This document shows, in pieces, positions 53,597 to 62,583 of a stretch of DNA of 64,000 nt. The stretch covers positions 4,836,001 to 4,900,000 of the forward strand of contig NZ_CP109479.1 of NCBI RefSeq assembly GCF_036227485.1, given 5' to 3'. The stretch's first letter is position 1. Every line of letters begins with the position of its first letter. Under the pieces are notes generated by a model. That model did not search any database. It was not told the origin of the DNA and was given only the letters and a program-made list of their open reading frames with translations. Source of the stretch: Streptomyces sp. NBC_01451. GTDB lineage: Bacteria > Actinomycetota > Actinomycetes > Streptomycetales > Streptomycetaceae. Both the position numbers and the translations under genes were made by a program.

Positions 53597-53643
53597 ATGG
53601 GCGTGCGGGACAAGCCTCCGCGTGGAGCTTCCGGTGGAGCGTT

Positions 53644-53657
53644 CACCCGAACGGGTG
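53644..53657. promoter_or_regulatory. Palindrome upstream of SH3 gene
   Basis: CACCCG-AA-CGGGTG is a perfect 14-base inverted repeat, 32 bases upstream of the ATG at 53689. It may be an operator; nothing else supports it. Confidence 0.35.
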
Positions 53658-53688
53658 TTTCCTGGTTTTGGGGAGAAGGAGGCCGATC

Positions 53689-54171
53689 ATGCGCACCACC
53701 CCGGCCCTGCGGACCCTGACCGCGGCCCTGTTCACCGGCGGGATCCTGGCCGCCGTACCCATCGGTACGGCGACGGCCGCCGCGCCGGCCGGCTCCGGGG
53801 GCTCCGACGGCTCCGGGGTCCGGGGCACCGTCGTCTCCGCGGGCGAGCTGAACCTGCGGCAGCAGCCGACCACCGACTCGCCCGTCGTCGGGCGGCTGTC
53901 ACCGGGCAGTCACGGCCGGGTCGACTGCGCGGTCGTCGGACAGACCGTGCGCGGAAACCCGCACTGGTACTGGCTGCCCGGCGTCGACGGCTGGGCGAGC
54001 GCGGCCTTCATCGACACCGGGGGCCGGTCGGTGCCCGGCTGCGCCGACCCGTGCCCGGAGTGGAAGGACGACGGCCACGGTCACGGTCAGGAGCACGGCC
54101 AGGGCCACGGGAACGCCTCGGGGACGTGGAGCTTCAGCTGGAACGTCACCTGGGACCTCACCTTCGGCTGA
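53689..54171 (+). CDS. Small secreted SH3-domain protein
   Basis: The 160-residue protein has a signal peptide ending near TAA-AP (residue 28). An SH3b domain follows at about 45-105 (VSAGELNLRQQPTTDSPVVGRLSPGSHGRV, then WLPGVDGWASAAFID). The C-terminal tail contains a His/Gly-rich stretch (GHGHGQEHGQGHG), likely metal-binding, before an aromatic end. Cell-wall binding is the usual SH3b role. AAGGAGG lies 7 bases before the ATG. It is 2 bases from the convergent membrane-protein stop. Confidence 0.87.
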   Translation: MRTTPALRTLTAALFTGGILAAVPIGTATAAAPAGSGGSDGSGVRGTVVSAGELNLRQQPTTDSPVVGRLSPGSHGRVDCAVVGQTVRGNPHWYWLPGVDGWASAAFIDTGGRSVPGCADPCPEWKDDGHGHGQEHGQGHGNASGTWSFSWNVTWDLTFG

Positions 54172-54173
54172 GA

Positions 54174-54614
54174 TCAGCTCACCCGGTGACCGGCCGCGTC
54201 CTCGCGCGTGTAGTAGCGGTAGAACAGCACCGCCGACACGGACGCCGCGACCGCCAGCGAGTTGCCGCACGACCGCAGCACACTCGCCCCGGTCTGGCTG
54301 TACAGGAACCCGAACGCGACCCCGGCGAACGCGCCCCACGCCGCCGCGTGCAGCTCGCGCGTCAGCCGTGGCGCCACCGCCCGTACGGCGACCAGCACCG
54401 CCATGAACACCAGCGCGCTCACGAAGCCGAAGAGGACGTTCCAGCCGGTGATGGGCCCGCCGTCGCGCCGGTTGGCCGCGGCCCAGAAGCCGTAGACCAG
54501 CCCGAGTACGACGGGCAGCGCCCGGTTCGCGGCCAGGTGGGCCCGGGCGCCGAAGACGTCGGGAAGCGCGGTTCTCCCCGACCTGCCGGGGATACCGGAC
54601 GTTGCTTGAGCCAT
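54174..54614 (-). CDS. Integral membrane protein of unknown function
   Basis: The 146-residue protein has four predicted membrane helices: ALPVVLGLVYGFWAA, ITGWNVLFGFVSALVFMAVLVAV, AAAWGAFAGVAFGFLYS and LAVAASVSAVLFYRYY. A short basic or Asp-rich end follows. I do not recognise a family. It stands alone on the minus strand. Confidence 0.8.
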   Translation of the reverse strand: MAQATSGIPGRSGRTALPDVFGARAHLAANRALPVVLGLVYGFWAAANRRDGGPITGWNVLFGFVSALVFMAVLVAVRAVAPRLTRELHAAAWGAFAGVAFGFLYSQTGASVLRSCGNSLAVAASVSAVLFYRYYTREDAAGHRVS

Positions 54615-54713
54615 GAGAGTGTTCCTCTCTCCTCGCCCCCGCCCTCCAGAGCACACCTGGAGAGGCCCCCTGGCAAGTCGACAGGGGTGGTCGGCCGTGT
54701 TTCTCTGGGTTCC

Positions 54714-55940
54714 ATGAAGCCGGTGGGTCCGATGGACCCGATGGGCCGGGTGGGCACCGTGGGCGCGGACGAGGGCCCCGCCTTCTCGGCGCCCCTCTCC
54801 GCCGGGCGCGGTGCCGGCTGGGTGCCGCCGCTGGTGCTGCTCGTGATGATCGCGGTCCTCGACTGGAACACCACCGGCGAGTTCCGGATCATCTCCTGGA
54901 TCGTGCTGGTGCCCGGGATCGCCGCCGCGCTCTGCCGGGTGGCCGGCACCGTCGTCTTCGCCGTCCTGTCCCTCGGCACCTACGTCTTCGTCGACGGTGC
55001 CTGGCCGCACCAGTACCAGACCGGGCTGCCCGACTTCATCCTCGTCGCCCTCGGCGGGGTGCTCGCCGTCCTCGCCTGTGTGGTCCGGCTGCGCGGTGAG
55101 CGGCGCATGCTGCACATGCGGGACGTCGCCGAGACGACCCGCCGTACGGTGCTGCGCCCGCTGCCGCCGGGCTGGGGCGGTCTCGACCACGCGGCCGTCT
55201 ATCTCGCCGCCGACGCCGTCGCCCGCGTGGGCGGCGACTTCTACGACATCCAGCCCGGCCCGCACGGCACCCGGGTCCTCATCGGGGACGTCCAGGGCAA
55301 GGGGCTCGGCGCGGTCGAGGCGGCGGCGGCCCTGCTCGGCACGTTCCGGGAGGCCGCGTACCACGAACCGGCGCTCGCGGCGGTCGCGGAACGCCTGGAG
55401 GTACGGATGCTGCGGCACATCCGCTACCGGGCGGCCGTCGGGCGGGACGACGGCGACCGGTTCGCCACGGCCGTCCTCATCGGCTTCCCCCGCGAGCGGG
55501 TGCCCGGGCCCGGCGGCGAGGTGGTCGGCGAGATCGTCGTCGAGGTCGTCAACTTCGGGCACGAGCCTTCCCTGATCGTGTCGTCCGACGGTGTACGGAG
55601 CCTGCCGCCCGGGGACGGACTCCCGCTCGGGCTCAGCGAGTTGACCTCGGGCGGGGGCGGGCTGCCGTCCGTGGCCCTGGTGCCGCTCGGCGGCGCGGAG
55701 ACCCTGCTCCTCGTCACCGACGGTGTCACCGAGGCCCGGGACGCCGACGGCACCTTCTTCCCGCTGCGCGAACGCGTCACCGACGCCGTCACCGCCGATC
55801 CGCGCACCGCCGATCCGGGGCGGCTGGTGGCGTTCGTACGGGACGGCACTCTGCGGCACAGTGGTGGCCGTCTCGCCGACGACACGACGGTGTTCGCGGT
55901 GCGTGCGGCTGACCCCGGGTCAGGTACAAGCCGTCCATAG
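54714..55940 (+). CDS. Membrane-anchored PP2C (SpoIIE-type) protein phosphatase
   Basis: The 408-residue protein has three to four N-terminal membrane helices (about 40-130, VPPLVLLVMIAVLDW, IISWIVLVPGIAAAL and TVVFAVLSLGTYVFV). A cytoplasmic PP2C phosphatase domain follows (about 165-400) with GGDFYDIQPG, IGDVQGKGLGAVEAAAALLG, LLLVTDGVTEARDADG and DDTTVFAVRA. The Asp residues hold the Mn ions. It probably dephosphorylates an anti-sigma antagonist or similar, but no partner is adjacent. The window also contains a second SpoIIE-type phosphatase. Confidence 0.92.
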   Translation: MKPVGPMDPMGRVGTVGADEGPAFSAPLSAGRGAGWVPPLVLLVMIAVLDWNTTGEFRIISWIVLVPGIAAALCRVAGTVVFAVLSLGTYVFVDGAWPHQYQTGLPDFILVALGGVLAVLACVVRLRGERRMLHMRDVAETTRRTVLRPLPPGWGGLDHAAVYLAADAVARVGGDFYDIQPGPHGTRVLIGDVQGKGLGAVEAAAALLGTFREAAYHEPALAAVAERLEVRMLRHIRYRAAVGRDDGDRFATAVLIGFPRERVPGPGGEVVGEIVVEVVNFGHEPSLIVSSDGVRSLPPGDGLPLGLSELTSGGGGLPSVALVPLGGAETLLLVTDGVTEARDADGTFFPLRERVTDAVTADPRTADPGRLVAFVRDGTLRHSGGRLADDTTVFAVRAADPGSGTSRP

Positions 55941-56046
55941 GGGGCCATAGCCGTACCGCCGATCCCCCTTCGCAGTCGCACCGGTTACGGTGCTGCCTAG
56001 GCATGCGACGACGTGACGGTGTGACGGACGTGAGGGGAGGGACCCA

Positions 56047-57369
56047 ATGGCCGGGGCAACGGGTCCGCTGCATACGACGGATCCGCTGGGTTCGACCGGC
56101 TCGACCGCTTCGACCGGCTCGACCACCGGGACCGCGCTGCTGCTTGCCGCCTCGCCCGTGGGCAAGGGCTGTCTCGTGGACGCGGCGTCCGTGCTGCCCG
56201 TCCTCGCCGCCGTCGCTCCCGCCGTGCTGGCCGGCACCGACACCGCGAACGTCGTCGAACTCGCCGATCCGCTGGAGCCGCAGGCCGTACTCACCCGGCT
56301 GCGCGCCGCCGCGGTGGCCCCCGGGCCGCTCACCGTCTTCCTCACCGGACAGCTCCAACTCGACCGCAAACAGCACCTTCCGCATCTCGCCCTGGCCCGC
56401 ACGACCCCCTCGACGGTCCGCTACACCGCCTTCCCCTGGCACTGGATCGCGGAGGAGCTGCGGTTGCGGGCGCCGGGGACGACGACCCTGTTCCTCGACC
56501 TGCACGCCGATGCCGCCGCGTGGCAGTACGTCACAGGGCGGCAGTTCGGCGCGGGGCGAGGGGTGAGCGTGTACGGGAGGGTGGCTCCGCCGCCGCCCCG
56601 GCGGGCGGTGGCCGTGCCGACGTACATGAAGACGGTCGCGACGATTCTGCGCAGCGGGTACCGGCCGGACGCGGCGCGGTTGCATCAGCAGGCGCTCGGG
56701 CGGTTGTCGTCGGAGGGGGCGGCTTACGGGGATGTGGTGCTGGCGTGGGACGCGGTGTCCGGTGCGGTTGTGAACGCCGGGCCGGCCTCGCCCCCGCCGC
56801 CCCTGCCCGTCCCGTCCCAGGGGGGCTCCGCCGCAGAAGCACCGGGCCCAACCGCATTGGCACCGGCCCCGGTTGCGGACACGTCGCGTCGACTCGCCGC
56901 CGTCAAGGACGTCGCCAAGGACGTCGCCAAGGACAGTGATCCGCACTCCTTCATCACCTCCGCCGTGCAGGCCGGGCGGCACGGGGACGCCGATGTGCTG
57001 GCCGCCCAGTGGGAGCAGGCCGCCTGCCGGGCGCACGGTGCCGCTTCCGAGGAGGCGTTGCACTGGACCGAGGTCCGGGCCGATCTCGCGATGTTCGCCG
57101 GGGACCCGGCCCGGAGTTGCCGGGCCTGGCTGACCGTCGCGGGTACGCGGCTCAGCGCCGGGCAGCCGCCGGACGCGTCCGCCGTCGAGGCGGCCGTCGA
57201 CCGGGCCCATCATCAGTGGACCAGCCTCGGCGAGAGTGCCGACGCCCGTGAACTCGGGCCGGTGGTCGTCGAGTTGAGGCGCCGGGTGCCGGGGCGCCGG
57301 GTCGGGGCGCTCCGGCACGCCGAGCGGCGGTTGGAGAGACTGGTGGCGGCCCAGCACGTGCCCGGGTAG
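56047..57369 (+). CDS. Protein of unknown function
   Basis: The 440-residue protein has a low-complexity Ser/Thr/Gly start from a 9-base tandem repeat (56092-56127). An alpha/beta region with VFLTGQLQLDRKQHLPHLALARTTPST and TTLFLDLHADAAAW follows, which might be caspase-like or Rossmann-like. A Pro/Ala linker with KDVAKDVAKD and a C-terminal helical region (DADVLAAQWEQAACRAHG) come after. I do not recognise the family with confidence. It stands between the phosphatase and an ArsR-like regulator, all on the plus strand. Confidence 0.72.
   Translation: MAGATGPLHTTDPLGSTGSTASTGSTTGTALLLAASPVGKGCLVDAASVLPVLAAVAPAVLAGTDTANVVELADPLEPQAVLTRLRAAAVAPGPLTVFLTGQLQLDRKQHLPHLALARTTPSTVRYTAFPWHWIAEELRLRAPGTTTLFLDLHADAAAWQYVTGRQFGAGRGVSVYGRVAPPPPRRAVAVPTYMKTVATILRSGYRPDAARLHQQALGRLSSEGAAYGDVVLAWDAVSGAVVNAGPASPPPPLPVPSQGGSAAEAPGPTALAPAPVADTSRRLAAVKDVAKDVAKDSDPHSFITSAVQAGRHGDADVLAAQWEQAACRAHGAASEEALHWTEVRADLAMFAGDPARSCRAWLTVAGTRLSAGQPPDASAVEAAVDRAHHQWTSLGESADARELGPVVVELRRRVPGRRVGALRHAERRLERLVAAQHVPG
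56092..56127. repeat. 9-bp tandem repeat at the start of the unknown-function gene
   Basis: Four units of the TCGACCGGC type (56092-56100, 56101-56109, 56110-56118, 56119-56127) encode Ser-Thr-Gly repeats near the N-terminus. Confidence 0.8.
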
Positions 57370-57524
57370 GGCCTGTCCGGGGGATCCCGCAGGCGTCGCG
57401 GGGCCGGGGCCCTTGCCCTCGGTGACGTGGAGTGGGCGGCCGAAACCAGCGGTTGCCTGCGCGAAACGGGTCGACCAGCCTGTTCCTGGGGGCGAGGGTG
57501 GACGGGGACGGGGGACGGGTTCCG

Positions 57525-58535
57525 ATGTTGCGCATCCACTTCACATCTGCGGACCTGCTACGCATCCGGGTGGCGAGTACTCCGGATCCGCTCTGGGAGA
57601 TCATCTGTAGTCTGCACCGGCTGCAGACCTCCCGAGGGCGCTGGGCCGATGCCGCCTGGCACCGCGAGACACGGGCCGCTCTCGTGGGCGCACCGCTCGG
57701 CAAGGCGGTGCGCCGACTGCTCGTGCCCCTGATGCCGCGCGCGCTGTACTTTCCCGACTTCCTGACGCCCCACGAGTCCGCGGACGGGCTGGACCGGGGG
57801 CTCGCGGCGATCCTCGACACCCCACCCGAGCGGATCGCCCACGAGGTGGGCCTGCTGGACCGGGTCAGCGGTGCCCCTGCCTGGGCCCCGCGGCTCGTGG
57901 AACGCGAGACCCGTGAGGGGTTCGTCAGGACACTGCGCGAGTACCACGAGGCCGTCATCGCGCCCCACAGCGACCGGATCGAGGCGAGCATCGCGGGGGA
58001 ACGCGCCCTGCGAGCTCGCGCCACCCTCGACACCGGCATCAACGGCCTGCTCGCCGGTCTGTCGCCCGCCATGCGCTGGAATCCACCTGTGCTGCACGTC
58101 GACTACGTCGAGGACCGGGACCTGAGTCTCGGCGGACGCGGACTGCGCCTCGTACCCTCCTACTTCTGCCGAGGGAAGCCGATCGCGCTGGCCGACGACA
58201 CCCTCCAGCCGGTGCTGGTCTACTCCATGGCCGCTCGCATGCCCGACACGCCCGTGCGCCCTGCCGACGCCTCCCTCGCCGCACTGCTGGGCCGAACCCG
58301 CGCCGCCGCGCTGCGGACGCTCTCCCTCGGGGCCACCACGTCGGAACTGGCGCGGTTCCTCGGCGTGTCCGCCGCTACGGCCGCGCACCACACCACCGTG
58401 CTGCGCGACGCGGGGCTGATCAGCAGCCTGCGCTCGAACAACACGGTGCTGCACACCCTCACCCCACTCGGAGCGGCGATGCTCCGTCCCACGCGACTCG
58501 GCACGGCCGAACCGGTCGCGCAAGGTGATTTCTAG
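57525..58535 (+). CDS. ArsR-family helix-turn-helix regulator with DUF5937-like N-terminus
   Basis: The 336-residue protein has a conserved N-terminal part (MLRIHFTSADLLRIRVASTPDPLWEI) typical of actinobacterial DUF5937 regulators, a large middle domain, and a C-terminal ArsR-like winged helix (about 255-320, LSLGATTSELARFLGVSAATAAHHTTVLRDAGLI). GGACGGG precedes the ATG at 57525. The ligand is unknown. The next gene downstream encodes a small secreted protein. Confidence 0.88.
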   Translation: MLRIHFTSADLLRIRVASTPDPLWEIICSLHRLQTSRGRWADAAWHRETRAALVGAPLGKAVRRLLVPLMPRALYFPDFLTPHESADGLDRGLAAILDTPPERIAHEVGLLDRVSGAPAWAPRLVERETREGFVRTLREYHEAVIAPHSDRIEASIAGERALRARATLDTGINGLLAGLSPAMRWNPPVLHVDYVEDRDLSLGGRGLRLVPSYFCRGKPIALADDTLQPVLVYSMAARMPDTPVRPADASLAALLGRTRAAALRTLSLGATTSELARFLGVSAATAAHHTTVLRDAGLISSLRSNNTVLHTLTPLGAAMLRPTRLGTAEPVAQGDF

Positions 58536-58742
58536 TCACACGTCACGGCCTTCGCGGTGTTCCCGGCCGGGCTCATGGCCCCCAGGAGCCCCCTGCGCAT
58601 CACCCCGAGTAATCGGAGCGCTCGCTTCCGCCCGCCGGCCCGGGACTTTCGACACCGGTCGAAGGTCGTGGGCGGCGCGTGGCCCGGTCTGCGAAGGTCT
58701 CCGGCGTCAGCAGACGTCACGGAAAGAAATGAAGGGTGAGCC

Positions 58743-59153
58743 ATGAACAGAGCCATTCTCGCCGGTGCCCTCGCGCTGGCCTCGGCCGGCACGTATGTAG
58801 CGCTGGCGCCCGCGGCCTCGGCGGCGGCCCAGGCGTGTGTGACGAGCCACCTGACGACCGCGACCTACGAAGGCACGGGCACCATCGTCACCAAGTCGTC
58901 CACCAGTACCTGCAGCGACCTCAACCTCACCTACGCGTACAACGCGAACTCCAGGAACTACGACTACTACGCGGGCCGCCTGTACCACTCCTCCGGCGGT
59001 TACTGGCAGACCTGTGACGCCGGCTACATAAAGGTCACCGACGGCTCCTACGCCGTCGACAAGATCCTCCCGTGCACCAGCGTCGGCGACGGCGTCAAGT
59101 TCACGGTGGCGAGTCTGCTGGAGGGCGGCGACACCGTCTGGATCACTCACTGA
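58743..59153 (+). CDS. Small secreted four-cysteine protein
   Basis: The 136-residue product has a signal peptide ending near ASA-AA (residue 26). The mature part of about 110 residues contains four Cys (32, 57, 91, 111), suggesting two disulfides, and many Thr, Ser, Tyr and Asn. It is beta-rich in appearance. I do not recognise a family; a binding, inhibitor or antimicrobial role is possible but unsupported. AAGGGTGAG precedes the ATG. A strong terminator follows. Confidence 0.82.
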   Translation: MNRAILAGALALASAGTYVALAPAASAAAQACVTSHLTTATYEGTGTIVTKSSTSTCSDLNLTYAYNANSRNYDYYAGRLYHSSGGYWQTCDAGYIKVTDGSYAVDKILPCTSVGDGVKFTVASLLEGGDTVWITH

Positions 59154-59180
59154 CGTCTCCTCGACGTCACGTCATGTCAT

Positions 59181-59214
59181 CGCCGGGTGCCGCCGTCCGT
59201 GGCGGCACCCGGCG
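59181..59214 (+). terminator. Terminator of the small secreted protein gene
   Basis: A perfect 14-base stem (59181-59194 with 59201-59214) with a 6-base loop lies 27 bases past the stop. Confidence 0.9.
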
Positions 59215-59242
59215 GCCGGTATCCAGAAGAGGAGTGGGCAGG

Positions 59243-60142
59243 ATGCCCCGTACGGTCGTCCGACGCCGTTTTCCGCACCGCGCACCGGCCCGCACGGCGG
59301 TCGCTGCGGCCGTCGCTGTGGCCGTCGCTCTGCTGGTCACCGCGTGCTCGGCCGATCCCCGGCGCTCCGAGGGCACGTCGCCCGTGTCCGTCGCGCCCGC
59401 CCACCTCAGCCACACCCTGCCGGACGACCCCGTACGCATGGTCCTCCCGGCCGACGGGGCAGAGGCCCGATGGACCCAGGGCCTGGACGTCTTCGGTCAG
59501 CAGGTGGCGCGCGCCACCGCGGACTCGTGCGCGCGCAGGCTCGGATTCCGGCTCCCCCAGCAGATTCCCGTCGTGTTCATCCGGTTCTTCGAAGTCCCCG
59601 ATCTGGATTTCATCACCCGTCACGGACTGAGCGCGAGCGCCGAAGTCCCCACTCCCGCGGTGAGCGACGCCCCGGCCCGTACCGGAAGCGAGGCCGAGAC
59701 AAGCCGCTGCCAGAAGGAAGGCGCCGCCGCGGTGTCCGCCCTGCGTGCCACCTATGTGCCGCTCCAGGGAGCCTGGTTCGACGAACTCGCCGCGTTGCGC
59801 CGCGCCCCCGCCACGGCCCGCGTCCTGAGGCAACTGCCCGCGTGCTTCTCCCGGCAGGGTTTCCGGGTCCCTGACGAGATGAGCTTCATGGGGCTCGGCG
59901 ACGCCCGGAAACAAGCCGCGTCCGCCGCCGAACTGCCCTCCATCGAAGTCGAGATGGGCCGCGCCTACGCCACCTGCATGCGCCCGGTGGAAGCCGTCCG
60001 CGAACCCGCCCGACTGAACCTGCGCACCGAGTTCCTGACCGAGCACGCCACCCAGATCCGCGAACTGCGCAGCGTGCTCGTACCGCTGCTCCACCGCGCC
60101 GAGAAGCAGCACGGAGTACGGCTGGCGTTTCCAGCGCCGTGA
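59243..60142 (+). CDS. Lipoprotein of unknown function
   Basis: The 299-residue product has a basic head (RTVVRRRFPHRAPART), a hydrophobic helix and a lipobox LVTAC with lipidated Cys35. The mature part is mainly helical and contains four further Cys (SCARRLGF, SRCQKEG, PACFSRQGF, ATCMRP), a pattern seen in uncharacterised actinobacterial lipoproteins. GGCAGG precedes the ATG. No enzyme motif is evident. It is not in an operon with the preceding gene because a terminator separates them. Confidence 0.82.
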   Translation: MPRTVVRRRFPHRAPARTAVAAAVAVAVALLVTACSADPRRSEGTSPVSVAPAHLSHTLPDDPVRMVLPADGAEARWTQGLDVFGQQVARATADSCARRLGFRLPQQIPVVFIRFFEVPDLDFITRHGLSASAEVPTPAVSDAPARTGSEAETSRCQKEGAAAVSALRATYVPLQGAWFDELAALRRAPATARVLRQLPACFSRQGFRVPDEMSFMGLGDARKQAASAAELPSIEVEMGRAYATCMRPVEAVREPARLNLRTEFLTEHATQIRELRSVLVPLLHRAEKQHGVRLAFPAP

Positions 60143-60239
60143 CCTGCCCTGACCTGCCGCGTCCACGGTTCCGCGCCCGGCCTCGGCACGGCCGCCGTGG
60201 CGGCGCCCGCCCTCCCGCCGCGAACCCGAGCGGCCGGTT

Positions 60240-61526
60240 CTAGGCCGGTCGCAGCACCGCCAACGCCCCCGACACCAGCGTCCGTACCCCCGGCGCCACC
60301 GTCGACAGGTCCGGTGCGAACAGGGGGCTGTGGTTGCTGGGCACCGCCGCGAGCTTCGCCATCAGGTCGTCGCCGCCCTCCGCCGCGTTCCACACCTCGC
60401 CCGGTGTGGTCGTCACGAACCAGTAGGCGTACGGGAGCCCGTCCGTCGCCAGGTGGGCGAAGTCCTCGCTGCCCATGGCCGGGCCGGGGTCGAACACGGT
60501 GCCCGCGCCGAACACCTCCCGGTGGACCGAGGCCACCCGCTCGTCGAGCGTCGCGTCGTTGACCGTCAGCGGGAAGGTCGCCCCGACCTGGATCTCCGGC
60601 TCGCGCGGGCAGCCCGCCGCCAGGCACTCGCCCTGGGCGATGCGCCTGATCGCGGTCAGCATGCGGTCGCGTACGTCGGTCGACTGGGTGCGCAGGTTCA
60701 GGGCGATACGGGCCGTCGCCGGGATGATGTTGTGCCGGGTGCCCGCCTCGATCACGCCGACCGTCAGGACGGCGGAGTCGCGGGCCGCGACCTCGCGCGA
60801 GACGACCGTCTGGAGGCGCGTGACGAGGTAGGCGGCCGTCACCACCGGGTCGACCGTCGTTTCGGGGCGGGAGCCGTGGCCTCCGAGGCCGTGCACGACG
60901 ATGTCGACGTCCGTCGACGCCGACATGATCAGGCCGGGGACGTGCGGGTAGAGGCCCGCGGGGCCGGGCGCCGCGTGCTGCGCCAACAGCGCGTCCGGGC
61001 GCGGGAAACGCTCGTACAGGCCGTCCGCCAGCATCGCCCGCGCGCCCTCGCCGGTCTCCTCGGCGGGCTGGCCGGCCAGCACCAGCGTGCCCCGCCAGGT
61101 GTCCCGGCCCGCCGACAGAGCCTGGGCCGCGCCCGCCAGCCAGGTCACGTGCAGGTCGTGGCCGCAGGCGTGCATCACACCGGGGACGGTGGAGGCGTAC
61201 GGCAGGCCGGTCTCCTCGCTCACCGGGAGCGCGTCCATGTCGGCGCGGAGCAGGACCGTCGGGCCGTCGCCGTTGCGCAGGACGCCCACGACGCCCGTAC
61301 CGCCGACGCCCTCCGTCGTCTCGTAACCGGACTTTCGGAGGGCGTCCGCGAGCCGGGCCGCCGTGCGGTGTTCCGCCAGGGACAGTTCCGGGTGGCTGTG
61401 CAGGTCGCGGTAGAGGTCCTCCAGGGCCGGGACCGGGAGGTCGGCGGTGAGGTCCAGCGCGGTGCGGCCGGCGGCAGAGGGCGGCGAGGTCGGAGAGGTC
61501 ACGGGGGCAGCGTATGTCTCCGCCAT
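60240..61526 (-). CDS. M20-family amidohydrolase (N-acyl-amino acid hydrolase type)
   Basis: The 428-residue zinc hydrolase has the M20D pattern: RDLHSHPELSLAEHRTAARLADAL near the start, RADMDALPVSEETGLPYAS, MHACGHDLH, PAEETGEGARAML and GSEDFAHL near the end. These residues bind two metals and hold the catalytic Glu. It cleaves N-acyl amino acids or amidohydrolase substrates; the substrate is unknown. The ATG at 61526 fits the conserved start. It is divergent from the MscS-like gene. Confidence 0.92.
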   Translation of the reverse strand: MAETYAAPVTSPTSPPSAAGRTALDLTADLPVPALEDLYRDLHSHPELSLAEHRTAARLADALRKSGYETTEGVGGTGVVGVLRNGDGPTVLLRADMDALPVSEETGLPYASTVPGVMHACGHDLHVTWLAGAAQALSAGRDTWRGTLVLAGQPAEETGEGARAMLADGLYERFPRPDALLAQHAAPGPAGLYPHVPGLIMSASTDVDIVVHGLGGHGSRPETTVDPVVTAAYLVTRLQTVVSREVAARDSAVLTVGVIEAGTRHNIIPATARIALNLRTQSTDVRDRMLTAIRRIAQGECLAAGCPREPEIQVGATFPLTVNDATLDERVASVHREVFGAGTVFDPGPAMGSEDFAHLATDGLPYAYWFVTTTPGEVWNAAEGGDDLMAKLAAVPSNHSPLFAPDLSTVAPGVRTLVSGALAVLRPA

Positions 61527-61639
61527 GTGGGACCGGTCACTCGTTCGGCCGCGCACCCACGGCCGTCGGCCGCTGTCGCTGGTATCCACGAGGAGGGGGG
61601 GCCGGCAGCACCCGATCACCTACCGAAGGAAGACCACCC

Positions 61640-62437
61640 ATGGTCAGCAGCACCCGTGCCGGTAGCGGCACCAGTCTCGCCGTCGACTTCACCCAGGGGC
61701 TCAACGACGCCTGGTCGAAGATCGCCACGTTCGTGCCGAAACTCGTCGCGTTCCTCATCATCCTGGCCATCGGCTGGTTCGTGTCGAAGCTGATCGCCCG
61801 GGTCCTGGACCGCGTCCTGCGCAAGGTCGGCTCGGAGAAACTGGCCGAACGGGCTGGTACCGCACGCTTGTTGCGGGACTCCGACTACGACCTGACAGGG
61901 ATCGTCTGCAAGATCGTCTACTACGCGCTGATGCTGATCACGCTCCAGCTCGCGCTCGGTGTCTTCGGCGCCAACCCGGTCAGCACGATGATCAACGGCA
62001 TCGTGGCCTGGCTGCCGCGCGGCATCGTGGCCGTGGTCCTCATCGTGGTGGCGATGGCCATCGCCAACGCCGTGCGCGGGATCGTCGGCGGCGCGCTCTC
62101 GTCCGTCTCGTACGGGCGTACGGTCGCCACCGTCGTCTGGGGCTGCATCCTGGCGCTGGGCGTCATCGCCGCCCTCGGCCAGGCGGGCATCGCCCGTGAC
62201 GTCACCCGGCCGGTGCTGTACGCGGCGCTCGCCGTGGTCGTCGGCATCCTGGTCGTCGGGGTCGGCGGCGGCATGATCGTGCCGATGCGGCAGCGCTGGG
62301 AGCGGATGCTGACGGCGGCCGAGCGGGAGACGGTGACGGCCAGGGGAAGTGTCAGCGCCTATCAGGCGGGCCGCGCGGACGCCCTCGGCAACCAGCCGGT
62401 CCGGGAACGGACCGACCTGCCGCCGCGCGACATGTGA
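61640..62437 (+). CDS. Mechanosensitive ion channel-like membrane protein
   Basis: The 265-residue protein has five or so membrane helices and the small-channel helix pattern (LIILAIGWFVSKLIARVLDRVLRKVG, GLAPLPRGIVAVVLIV-like, IAALGQAGIARDVTRPVLY). The MscS C-terminal vestibule domain is absent, so this is the short MscS-like family. GAAGGAAG precedes the ATG at 61640. It probably releases ions or small solutes on osmotic shock, but short members are poorly tested. Confidence 0.85.
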   Translation: MVSSTRAGSGTSLAVDFTQGLNDAWSKIATFVPKLVAFLIILAIGWFVSKLIARVLDRVLRKVGSEKLAERAGTARLLRDSDYDLTGIVCKIVYYALMLITLQLALGVFGANPVSTMINGIVAWLPRGIVAVVLIVVAMAIANAVRGIVGGALSSVSYGRTVATVVWGCILALGVIAALGQAGIARDVTRPVLYAALAVVVGILVVGVGGGMIVPMRQRWERMLTAAERETVTARGSVSAYQAGRADALGNQPVRERTDLPPRDM

Positions 62438-62471
62438 GCGACATGTAGCCGGGGTGCCGTACGGAATGGGT

Positions 62472-62526
62472 GCCGCCGGTGGGACGGCGCGGGGGAGCTC
62501 TGGTCCCACCGGCGGCTGCTCAGGAC
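62472..62526. terminator. Hairpin between MscS-like and NLP genes
   Basis: A perfect 14-base stem (62472-62485 with 62513-62526) encloses a 27-base loop, between convergent genes. Confidence 0.7.
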
Positions 62527-62583
62527 GGCCCGGGTGTCATGCGCCCGGGCCTCAGGTACCCGTGTGCGTCACGTACCCGGGTG

